A stretch of 5,643 bases of DNA from JBEKJU01 sp050011095 (GCA_050011095.1 JBEKJU010000251.1:1-5643); one strand, 5' to 3'. Counted from the stretch's first letter, positions 1 through 4,723 are shown. Notes: generated from the letters alone by a model not told the origin. Translations and numbers: made by a program.

Positions 1-149
1 GTCTCGACGTTTCTGGGCCTGGCGTCCTTGAGAACGTCCATCATCCTGAAGACCACCTCCTTGAGGGGCGCTTCGTCATGGGTGACGAAGCGGGCCGACT
101 GAAGGGCGACGTTTTGCGCGCAGACCAGACACCGGGAAGCGAGAATCAT
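1..149 (-). CDS. DUF89 / ARMT1-like family protein, N-terminal part (runs off left edge)
   Basis: Forty-nine codons of a gene start at the ATG at 149-147 and continue past base 1. The peptide begins MILASRCLVCAQNVALQSAR and continues with an acidic, helical stretch ending in KDARPRNVE. A Cys-x-x-Cys (residues 7 and 10) followed by a Q-A/V-L-x-x-A-R helix is the usual opening of the DUF89 family (damage-control phosphatase / ARMT1-like metal-dependent phosphatases). In that family the C-terminal catalytic domain would lie outside this window. The start is well supported: an AAGGAG Shine-Dalgarno (minus strand, 162-157) sits seven bases upstream. The family call rests only on this N-terminal pattern, so substrate and function cannot be stated. 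The catalytic Asp/Asn residues are not visible. Confidence 0.68.
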   Translation of the reverse strand, partial: MILASRCLVCAQNVALQSARFVTHDEAPLKEVVFRMMDVLKDARPRNVE

Positions 150-203
150 AATGGGTCTCCTTATGCATGATATATTAGAGCGAAAAGGTATCGTCGAAGA
201 TGG

Positions 204-224
204 CGCGGGATCTACCGCGGGATC
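204..224. repeat. short tandem direct repeat, 9 bp with 12-bp period
   Basis: CGCGGGATC occurs at 204-212 and again at 216-224, i.e. on the same face of the helix after roughly one turn. It lies between the candidate distal promoter and the start of the DUF89 gene, so it could be a paired operator half-site. It could also be chance in GC-rich DNA. Confidence 0.3.
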
Positions 225-252
225 GTTCACCCTGGTCCGTTTGGTTATCACC

Positions 253-281
253 ATTTCACCTGATGGCACGCGCGAAGTCAA
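253..281 (-). promoter_or_regulatory. candidate sigma70 promoter for the DUF89 gene
   Basis: On the minus strand TTGACT (281-276) and TGAAAT (258-253) are separated by 17 bases. This gives 5/6 and 4/6 matches to the -35 and -10 consensus and predicts a leader of about 95 nt before the ATG at 149. A second, poorer pair (TTCGAC at 198-193, TAATAT at 177-172, spacing 15) lies closer to the gene. Either could be used. Confidence 0.35.
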
Positions 282-402
282 TTTAAATATTTTAAGGTAT
301 GTTATCAGTTCGCCTAATAGTGCGCCGGAACCGCTACAGACCCCGAGGACTAGCAGGGTTTAGCCCGTCCGGTTTCCCCACGTTCTGCCGTATTTGGAGG
401 AC
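282..402. other. intergenic stretch with no supported gene
   Basis: Together with its flanks (150-702) this is the longest gene-poor part of the left side. Open frames are short, lack ribosome binding sites and have no recognisable protein features. An A/T patch at 281-296 stands out against the GC-rich background. The frame running 151-363 and onward is broken by TAG at 361 and shows no coding character. Apart from the sites listed separately I see nothing here. Confidence 0.5.
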
Positions 403-543
403 GTGTTGCCTTTCTGTGATATTTATCGGGTATATCTATCACATTTGCCAGTCTCCTGTCTCACCCCCTTATTTTACGCGTCCGTGGGCTTGGCCCGCTT
501 CTTGCTAATAGAAGAAACAGCCATTGAGGTGATAAAGCAATAA
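403..543 (+). CDS. doubtful small ORF, 45-46 residues, unknown
   Basis: GGAGG at 396-400 precedes GTG (403) and TTG (406) in one frame; TTG has the better spacing (five bases). The peptide starts MLPFCDIYRVYLSHL and ends LLIEETAIEVIKQ, stopping at TAA 541-543. It is immediately followed by an inverted repeat and then by a plus-strand terminator hairpin (600-642), which otherwise has no gene to serve. Against it: a rare start codon, only about half the codons ending in G/C (versus roughly three quarters in the small minus-strand ORF nearby), and no recognised homologue. Treat it as a possibility only. Confidence 0.2.
   Translation: MLPFCDIYRVYLSHLPVSCLTPLFYASVGLARFLLIEETAIEVIKQ
415..443. repeat. 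perfect 7-bp inverted repeat TGTGATA / TATCACA
   Basis: TGTGATA (415-421) and TATCACA (437-443) are separated by 15 bases, and the spacer contains a second nested pair GATAT/ATATC. It could be a hairpin or a regulator-binding site. The half-sites resemble CRP half-sites, but their distance is wrong for CRP. It lies inside the doubtful ORF at 403-543. Confidence 0.35.
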
Positions 544-590
544 AAGGTCCCGGTTTTTAGGACCCCCCCAACCCCCTTTTTTCCGGGACC
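539..590 (-). terminator. candidate minus-strand terminator with a G-tract loop
   Basis: GGTCCCGG (546-553) and CCGGGACC (583-590) form a perfect 8-bp stem. Read on the minus strand the stem is followed by TTTTATT (545-539), so it could end the transcript of the riboswitch-controlled small gene. The 29-base loop is unusually long and on the minus strand contains A6, G5, TT and G7. Part of the 5' arm could alternatively pair with GGACC at 560-564. Confidence 0.42.
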
Positions 591-599
591 CTATGGCAT

Positions 600-642
600 C
601 CGGCCCGCAGCCTATCCCCGTAGATGTGGGCCGGTCTTTTTT
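600..642 (+). terminator. intrinsic terminator, plus orientation
   Basis: CCGGCCC (600-606) pairs with GGGCCGG (628-634). The stem extends inward to 609/625 with one G-T pair, around a 15-base loop, and is followed directly by TCTTTTTT (635-642). This is a good Rho-independent terminator for plus-strand transcription. No confident plus-strand gene lies upstream; the only candidate is the small ORF at 403-543. Confidence 0.6.
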
Positions 643-702
643 ATCCTCCCGTCGTATATCGTAAACCCGGAAGGACCCGCAGAAACAAAAGAGGCATGCG
701 AT

Positions 703-801
703 TTACCCTCTGCCCGGTTCCCCGTCCTTCCTCAGCACGATCCAGAGGCCGCCATCCGTGATAATCCGCGCTTTTTGCGAGAGAGAGGCCGACCCTTTCG
801 C
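703..801 (-). other. in-frame extension of the small membrane ORF beyond an amber codon
   Basis: After the TAG at 804-802 the same frame stays open for 32 codons to TAA (705-703). The peptide begins AKGSASLSQKARIITDGG and continues with LWIVLRKDGEPGRG. About three quarters of its codons end in G or C, the same as the part before the TAG, so it looks like the C-terminal half of one original 71-72 residue protein. Possible explanations are a nonsense mutation (for example CAG to TAG), stop-codon readthrough, or chance. Two other genes here (the hotdog and Nudix genes) end in TAG, so the codon is used as a normal stop in this genome. No function is recognised. Confidence 0.4.
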
Positions 802-921
802 CTATAAGGTGGTCGCCTTCACCAGCATGGCAGACAGGACAGTACCGGCTATCAGCGAAAGGAGCAGCACGAGAAGGCACACGAACATCCGGGCGAGCTT
901 TCCAGCGACGGGTTTGGTCAT
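802..921 (-). CDS. 39-residue single-pass membrane protein under riboswitch control
   Basis: The ORF starts at ATG 921-919, six bases after AGGAG (932-928), and ends at TAG 804-802. The protein has a basic N-terminus (MTKPVAGKLAR), then a hydrophobic run of about 20 residues (MFVCLLVLLLSLIAGTVLSA) and a short tail (MLVKATTL). That is the layout of a small inner-membrane protein with the N-terminus in the cytoplasm. The hydrophobic segment has a small-xxx-small pattern (G-T-V-L-S) that could support helix packing. There is no lipobox, so a lipoprotein is unlikely. It is preceded by a promoter, a GEMM-type riboswitch and a leader hairpin, which argues that it is really expressed. I do not recognise the family; a type I toxin-like peptide or a small subunit of a membrane complex are only guesses. 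The frame continues past the TAG. Confidence 0.55.
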   Translation of the reverse strand: MTKPVAGKLARMFVCLLVLLLSLIAGTVLSAMLVKATTL

Positions 922-933
922 AATAGACTCCTG

Positions 934-962
934 CAATACGTGATGACAGAGAAACCGTATCG
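934..962 (-). promoter_or_regulatory. candidate expression platform of the riboswitch (hairpin abutting the ribosome binding site)
   Basis: On the transcript, positions 962-956 (CGATACG) can pair with 940-934 (CGTATTG), a 7-bp stem with one G-U pair and a 15-base loop. Its 3' side ends one base before the AGGAG (932-928). Its 5' side uses the last bases of the aptamer, so the two folds would compete. There is no T-run between aptamer and ATG, so control of translation initiation is more likely than termination. Inference only. Confidence 0.35.
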
Positions 963-1046
963 TGACCAGGCAGCCAGGCTGTCTTCCCTGAGAAGATCCT
1001 TGGCTTTCCGTCCCGTCCTCGCGGATGGTTTGGCTTGTGCAGGTAC
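961..1046 (-). promoter_or_regulatory. GEMM-I (cyclic di-GMP class I) riboswitch aptamer
   Basis: Read on the minus strand, the element has the hallmark blocks of GEMM-I in order. GCACAAGCCAAACC (1040-1027) corresponds to GCACAGGGCAAACC of the Vibrio cholerae Vc2 aptamer. A stem CCAUCC/GGACGG is closed by a GNRA tetraloop GCGA (1022-1019). GGGACGGAAAGCC (1014-1002) corresponds to GGGACGCAAAGCC. A second hairpin has stem UCUUC/GAAGA (996-982). CAGCCUGGCUGCC (981-969) is then followed by GGU (967-965), which can close on ACC (1044-1042). Differences from the classical form are one A-C mismatch in the tetraloop stem and a short second arm without an obvious CCUAA-type tetraloop receptor. The base aligned with Vc2 G20, which discriminates c-di-GMP from cGAMP, is G (1034). 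The aptamer begins right at the predicted transcription start and lies about 40 nt before the ATG of the small membrane protein. Confidence 0.78.
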
Positions 1047-1052
1047 AGATAA

Positions 1053-1079
1053 GTTATACACAGTATGACGTATTGTCAA
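1053..1079 (-). promoter_or_regulatory. sigma70-like promoter for the riboswitch transcript
   Basis: On the minus strand a perfect TTGACA (1079-1074) and TATAAC (1058-1053, 5/6) are 15 bases apart, two short of the optimum. Transcription would start near 1046, at the first base of the aptamer's closing helix. This position supports both calls. Confidence 0.6.
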
Positions 1080-1166
1080 GGAGTTTCTGAACGGGTCCCC
1101 CGAAGGATGGGCGGCGCCTGATGGGGCCTTGCGCCGGGCCGTGCCCGCGCCTGTGCTTGAGCGCGT

Positions 1167-1310
1167 ATGGCGGTCCCTTCTTCCCGTCGACCCGGCGGGG
1201 ATGAGTTGCTCGCTGCCCGCGGCCGGGCAGTGGCGGACGTGATCGCCCAGGGATTGCGCGTGCTCTTCCGCGGCGAAGATAAGCGACCCGGTATGAGATT
1301 GCGTCCGAGC
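1167..1310 (+). pseudogene. mug: remnant of a mug-type G/U mismatch DNA glycosylase gene
   Basis: The frame from 1200 encodes DELLAARGRAVADVIAQGL followed by RVLFRGEDKRPGMRLRPS. This matches the conserved Mug N-terminus (E. coli Mug: V-x-D-I-L-A-P-G-L-R-V-V-F-C-G-I-N-P-G, then P-x-N-R-F-W). After the F-x-G the catalytic GINPG motif and roughly a dozen residues are missing, and RPGMRLRPS stands where RPGNRFWPA is usual. The frame then loses all similarity and ends at 1355. Intact Mug proteins are about 170 residues or more. The ATG at 1167 has no ribosome binding site. I see a degraded fragment whose end carries the hflX promoter. The similarity call is from memory of the family, without a search. 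Confidence 0.6.
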
Positions 1311-1321
1311 TGTAGTATAAT
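1293..1321 (+). promoter_or_regulatory. sigma70-like promoter for hflX
   Basis: A perfect -10 box TATAAT (1316-1321) lies 17 bases after ATGAGA (1293-1298, 4/6 match to TTGACA). The predicted start near 1328 gives a leader of about 70 nt before the hflX start at 1398. The -35 box lies inside the mug remnant. Confidence 0.55.
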
Positions 1322-1386
1322 AGTAACAATCCTTGGCGCTCTCGTCAGGACATGAGGAGAACGCCATCGCCCCACGGGCAGGCAGC

Positions 1387-1392
1387 AGGAGG
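1387..1392 (+). promoter_or_regulatory. ribosome binding site that fixes the hflX start
   Basis: A perfect AGGAGG is followed, after five bases, by ATA (1398) in the hflX frame. No ATG, GTG or TTG occurs in that frame between the upstream stop (TGA 1353) and ATG 1515, so this strong site points to initiation at the ATA. Confidence 0.65.
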
Positions 1393-1397
1393 TTTCC

Positions 1398-3074
1398 ATA
1401 GAGCTATACGGGAACACGCAGGGTCTCAATCATCTCCAGAAGCGAAGGCTCCTCAACCTTTACCGCAAGAACGTTGAGGCGGATACGGTCATCTCCTTCG
1501 AGAGGGCGAGGAACATGATGGAGATCTCAAGGGAGATTTCGAGGCAGGTCGGCATTGTTGTCAACCGGAGAGGCGTGGTGGAGCATGTCATCGTCGGCAC
1601 GAAGGAGCGTGTCACCCTTCCCGCCCTCTCTTCCGAACGGGTGGGCAGGGCTCGTTTCAGGGGTCTCAGGTTCATCCACACCCACCTTGGCGGCGAGCTT
1701 CTCTCCAAGGAGGACCTGACCGACCTCGCCCTGCTCCAGCTCGATCTCAACGCCTGCATCCTTGAAAGGTCGGGCGAGCCCTCGCCGCTCACCCAGATAG
1801 GGCACCTCATACCGGGAAACAAGAAGGGACAGGTCTGGGATTTTATCGGCCCCCTGCCCGTGAGCGACCTCGACCTCAATTTTACGGAATTCATTACCGC
1901 CCTTGAGGGGGAATTCGTCAAGGAGAGGGGCACCCACTACCTGACGGGCGCGGCCGGGCAGGAAGAATGCGTGCTCGTCATCGTCGCGCCGCCCCGAAAG
2001 ATAAAAAACGTCGAGGAGCGGAGCGCCGAGATGAAGGCCCTCTCCTACTCCGCGGGCCTTTCAGTGCTCGATATCATCGTTCAGCGGCCAAAGGAACTGC
2101 ACGCGAGGTTTCTCGTGGGAAAAGGGAAGATCGAGGAGGTCGCCATGGGGTGCCGCCAACTGGGGGCGGATATGCTCGTCTTTGACGAGGAGCTCTCCCC
2201 GAGCCAGCTCACGAGCATCTCCTCCCTTACGGAGCTGAAGGTGATCGACCGGAACCAGCTTATTCTCGATATCTTCGCCGAAAGGGCGAAAACTGGCGAG
2301 GCGCGGATTCAGGTCGAACTTGCGCAGCTCCGCTACATCCTGCCGCGCCTTGCCGGGAAAGATACGGCCCTTTCCAGGCTCACCGGGGGCATCGGCGGCA
2401 GGGGCCCCGGCGAGACAAAGCTGGAGGTTAACAGGAGGAGGACCAAGGAAAGGATCGCCTTCCTGGAAAAAAAGCTCGAAGAGGTGGCAAGGGGCAGGGA
2501 GAGAAAAAGGGAGAAGAGGCGGAGGTCGGGTATTCCCGTCGTCTCCATAATAGGCTACACGAACTCGGGCAAATCGACCCTGCTCAACCTCCTGACAAAA
2601 AGCGCCGTGGACGTCCAGGAACGCTTCTTCAGCACCCTCACCCCGACCACGAGGCTCATCAAATACCCCTCACGAAAACGGATCGTCATGACCGATACCG
2701 TGGGCTTCATCGAGGACCTCCCCGAGGTGCTCCTCAGGGCGTTCATCGCGACCCTCGAAGAACTCCAGGATGCGACGCTCCTCCTCCATCTCGTCGATAT
2801 CAGCTCCCCTGACTTCGAGGAGAGGATCGAAACCGTCGCCGCCATGATCGAAAGGCTCGGCCTCTCGGAAAAACCGAAGCTCCTCGTCCTCAACAAGATC
2901 GATCGGGTCGACGGATCATTCTCGAAACTCCTCGCGGACCGCTACTCGGCGAGCGCCATCTCCTGCCGGACCGAGGAGGGCATCACGAGATTGGTGCAGA
3001 CCTTAGAAATGACGGTGGAGGCGGTGAAGGGAGGGCGGAGAAAACCGGTCCCCCTCGGGGAGACGGGTGCCTGA
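1398..3074 (+). CDS. hflX: GTPase HflX, long form, apparent ATA start
   Basis: HflX is a translational GTPase-like protein that binds the 50S subunit and splits stalled 70S ribosomes under stress. From 1398 the protein has 558 residues. The N-terminus (M)ELYGNTQGLN and the following stretch match the usual start of long HflX proteins. Residues 1 to about 190 form the extra N-terminal domain of this form, containing IHTH (93-96). ARFLVGKGKIEEV (about 236-248) opens the canonical HflX domain, the signature GGIGGRGPGETK lies at about 330-341, and a basic coiled coil follows to about 376. The G domain has the P-loop GYTNSGKST (386-394), switch I FFSTLTPTTR (410-419), DTVGF (433-437), NKID (499-502) and SAIS (about 519-522). 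The standard alternative starts, ATG 1515 or 1518, would remove 39-40 conserved residues; GAGG at 1508-1511 could serve the latter. The gene ends six bases from the convergent thioesterase gene. Confidence 0.93.
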   Translation: MELYGNTQGLNHLQKRRLLNLYRKNVEADTVISFERARNMMEISREISRQVGIVVNRRGVVEHVIVGTKERVTLPALSSERVGRARFRGLRFIHTHLGGELLSKEDLTDLALLQLDLNACILERSGEPSPLTQIGHLIPGNKKGQVWDFIGPLPVSDLDLNFTEFITALEGEFVKERGTHYLTGAAGQEECVLVIVAPPRKIKNVEERSAEMKALSYSAGLSVLDIIVQRPKELHARFLVGKGKIEEVAMGCRQLGADMLVFDEELSPSQLTSISSLTELKVIDRNQLILDIFAERAKTGEARIQVELAQLRYILPRLAGKDTALSRLTGGIGGRGPGETKLEVNRRRTKERIAFLEKKLEEVARGRERKREKRRRSGIPVVSIIGYTNSGKSTLLNLLTKSAVDVQERFFSTLTPTTRLIKYPSRKRIVMTDTVGFIEDLPEVLLRAFIATLEELQDATLLLHLVDISSPDFEERIETVAAMIERLGLSEKPKLLVLNKIDRVDGSFSKLLADRYSASAISCRTEEGITRLVQTLEMTVEAVKGGRRKPVPLGETGA

Positions 3075-3078
3075 CCGG
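3041..3078 (-). terminator. candidate terminator of the rlmN-thioesterase operon
   Basis: Just past the thioesterase stop, CCGGTC and GACCGG (plus-strand positions 3045-3050 and 3073-3078) form a 6-bp stem. The loop contains a second small hairpin TCCCC/GGGGA (3049-3061, overlapping the outer stem by two bases). On the minus strand it is followed by TTTT (3044-3041). It lies within the last codons of hflX. The T-run is short, so this is a modest candidate. I see no separate terminator for hflX. Confidence 0.38.
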
Positions 3079-3080
3079 CT

Positions 3081-3581
3081 CTATTCGCCGCGGTCCGCTC
3101 CCGCCACCGACATGAATAACCGCTTGACCTCGGCTGAGACGCCCGCAAAATCGAGCTTGCTTACGAAGCGGGCATAATCGAGGCCCCTCGCCTCCCTGAA
3201 AAGGGCGCTCACCTGGGCGTACCGCTCCTTCTGCCCATCCTCGATCCATGCCGTCGCCCACACGTCCCGCTCCTCGACGCGGACGAGCTTCCCCTGGGCC
3301 CTGTACGTCTGGCCGCACATGACGGGCTTGAAGAAGTCCATATCGGTCTTTCTAGTCATGCAGATCCTCTTTGTCTCGATAAAGATCGCGTACCACATGA
3401 TGACGTCGAGGACGCCGAAGAGCATGCCCCCGTGCACGACGTCCTCGTAGCCCTCGAATTGCTTCCCGATGGCCATGTCCGTATAGACGAGACCCCTTCG
3501 GTACCTCATTTCCAGCCGCATGCCGTCGAGACGCTCCTGACTCGCGAAAAAAGAGTTCTTGTAGACCGGCAATAGACTCAT
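3081..3581 (-). CDS. hotdog-fold (PaaI-like) acyl-CoA thioesterase family protein
   Basis: The 166-residue protein has the single-domain hotdog layout. A first strand region is followed by VVHGGMLFGVLDVIMWYA (about 48-65), which fits the PaaI-type H-G-G-x-x-x-x-x-x-D helix (H50, G51, G52, D59). Later come strands such as MDFFKPVMCGQTYRAQGKLV (81-100) and DVWATAWIEDG. Members hydrolyse acyl-CoA or related thioesters, usually as dimers or tetramers; the substrate here is not predictable. The ATG (3581-3579) overlaps the rlmN stop codon in ATGA, with GGAGG a few bases upstream inside rlmN, so translation is probably coupled. A longer frame reaching 3776 only reads through rlmN in another frame. 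The role next to an rRNA methylase is unclear, and the link may be only co-transcription. Confidence 0.85.
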   Translation of the reverse strand: MSLLPVYKNSFFASQERLDGMRLEMRYRRGLVYTDMAIGKQFEGYEDVVHGGMLFGVLDVIMWYAIFIETKRICMTRKTDMDFFKPVMCGQTYRAQGKLVRVEERDVWATAWIEDGQKERYAQVSALFREARGLDYARFVSKLDFAGVSAEVKRLFMSVAGADRGE

Positions 3582-4609
3582 CCGCCTTCTTCCTCCAGAT
3601 ACCTCATGCCGAGCTGGCCGCATGCGCCTGCGATGTCGGCGGCCCGGGAGTCCCTTACCATAGCGGTAAAATGCCTGGTGACAAGGTAAGCCTGAAAGCG
3701 CTTCACCGACTCCTCGTCGGGCGTCCTGAAATTCGTATACGGGGATTCGTTGTACGGTATGAGGTTGATCTTGCACTTGATCCCGGCCAGAAGATCGGCG
3801 AGCCGGCCCGCGTCCTCAAGGGAATCGTTGACGCCCCCGAGCATCACGTATCCGAAGGTGATCCTCAACCTGCCCATGTCCCCGAGACCCTTCACGCAGG
3901 CGATCACGTCGTGCAGGGGATAAACCCTGTTGATCGGCATCAATCTCGTCCGCACGGAATCCGATGCCGCATTCAGAGAGATGGCGATCTGGGTCTTCCG
4001 TGGATCGAGGAGCCGGAGGCCGTCAATCAGGCCCACCGTCGAGACCGTGAGCCGCCTGTGAGAGATCTTCAGTCCGAGGGGCTCTTCGAGGATCTCGACC
4101 GCCTTCAGCACGTTATCGATGTTATCGAGGGGCTCGCCCATACCCATCAGGACGACATTGGTGATCCTGCTCCGGCCCATATGGGGCCTCACCGCCACGA
4201 GCTGGCCCACGATCTCCGCCGCGGTCAGATCCCTCACAAAACCCATCCTGCCCGTGACGCAGAAGGCGCATGACATCTTGCACCCTATCTGCGTCGACAC
4301 GCAGAGGGTGCTCCTGCCGTCGTCCGGCATGAAGACGCTCTCGACAAGGTGGTCGTCGAAGGTGGCGAAGCCAAACTTGACGGAGCCGTCCTTCGAGGTT
4401 TTCGTCTCCCGAATGCCGGGAAGGCCGAAATGGAACATGTTCTTGAGGGTTATCCTCAGCCCCTTCGGCAGGTTCGTCATCTGGCCGAAGTCGTGCGTAT
4501 CCATCTGGTAGACCCACTTATAGATCTGCCGGGCCCGGTAACGCTTGAGCGCGAGGCTCTCGACGAGATCCTCAAGCTCCGTCAATGTCAGCTCAAAAAA
4601 ATTGGTCAT
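3578..4609 (-). CDS. rlmN: dual-specificity 23S rRNA (A2503-C2) / tRNA (A37-C2) methyltransferase RlmN
   Basis: RlmN is a radical-SAM enzyme that methylates C2 of A2503 in the peptidyl-transferase region of 23S rRNA and A37 of some tRNAs. The 343-residue length is normal. The radical-SAM cluster motif C-x3-C-x2-C is at C110, C114 and C117 (TQIGCKMSCAFC). C103 and C330 (in IAGACGQLG) occupy the places of the two mechanistic cysteines C118 and C355 of E. coli RlmN. E90 stands 13 residues before C103, as E105 does before C118 in E. coli. GMGEP (156-160) is the SAM-binding motif and SLNA is at 211-214. An N-terminal accessory domain (1 to about 85) is present. The sequence lacks features suggesting a Cfr-type C8 methylase, and the housekeeping setting favours RlmN. 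The ATG at 4609 has only a weak ribosome binding site. It is the first gene of a two-gene operon. Confidence 0.97.
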   Translation of the reverse strand: MTNFFELTLTELEDLVESLALKRYRARQIYKWVYQMDTHDFGQMTNLPKGLRITLKNMFHFGLPGIRETKTSKDGSVKFGFATFDDHLVESVFMPDDGRSTLCVSTQIGCKMSCAFCVTGRMGFVRDLTAAEIVGQLVAVRPHMGRSRITNVVLMGMGEPLDNIDNVLKAVEILEEPLGLKISHRRLTVSTVGLIDGLRLLDPRKTQIAISLNAASDSVRTRLMPINRVYPLHDVIACVKGLGDMGRLRITFGYVMLGGVNDSLEDAGRLADLLAGIKCKINLIPYNESPYTNFRTPDEESVKRFQAYLVTRHFTAMVRDSRAADIAGACGQLGMRYLEEEGG

Positions 4610-4653
4610 AGATGCCGCGCGGACCTGCCGGAAAGGCGGTGGCGTCTCTCCAT

Positions 4654-4682
4654 AACCTACCAGAATCGGCCGATCTTTTCAA
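4654..4682 (-). promoter_or_regulatory. candidate rlmN promoter with a palindrome in its spacer
   Basis: On the minus strand TTGAAA (4682-4677, 5/6) and TAGGTT (4659-4654, 3/6) are 17 bases apart, giving a leader of about 38 nt. The spacer contains the perfect 10-bp palindrome ATCGGCCGAT (4665-4674), a possible operator. The -10 box is poor. Confidence 0.38.
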
Positions 4683-4688
4683 CTTATG

Positions 4689-4723
4689 GATTCCCTGCAG
4701 CTTGCTGCAGGGAGAATCTTTTT
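4689..4723 (+). terminator. outer hairpin 1, terminator-like on the plus strand
   Basis: A 10-bp stem (4692-4701 with 4704-4713) is capped by CTTG. It can be extended by GATT/AATC (4689-4692 with 4715-4718, displacing the T4692-A4713 pair) and is followed directly by TTTTT (4719-4723). It has the form of an intrinsic terminator but lies upstream of, and divergent from, rlmN. It therefore has no plus-strand gene to terminate; it may insulate the Nudix gene or simply be part of the repeat cluster. Confidence 0.4.

Noticed and set aside
415..443. CRP binding site
   Set aside because: The half-sites resemble TGTGA/TCACA but are 19 bases apart instead of six.
802..804. Pyrrolysine-encoding TAG
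   Set aside because: No pyl genes or methylamine methyltransferase are present here, and TAG terminates two normal genes in the window, so nonsense mutation or a true stop is more likely.
641..880. 79-codon minus-strand open frame overlapping the small membrane ORF
   Set aside because: It has no ribosome binding site and is out of frame with the well-supported 39-residue ORF.
1081..1200. Plus-strand frame reading LNGSPEGWAAPDGALRRA and onward as a missing first part of mug
   Set aside because: It would need a frameshift to join the Mug-like segment, overlaps the divergent promoter region and matches nothing I recognise.
918..1429. Several minus-strand open frames of 90-150 codons
   Set aside because: They lie across the riboswitch, its promoter and the mug remnant, have no ribosome binding sites and look like random high-GC translations rich in Arg, Ala and Pro.
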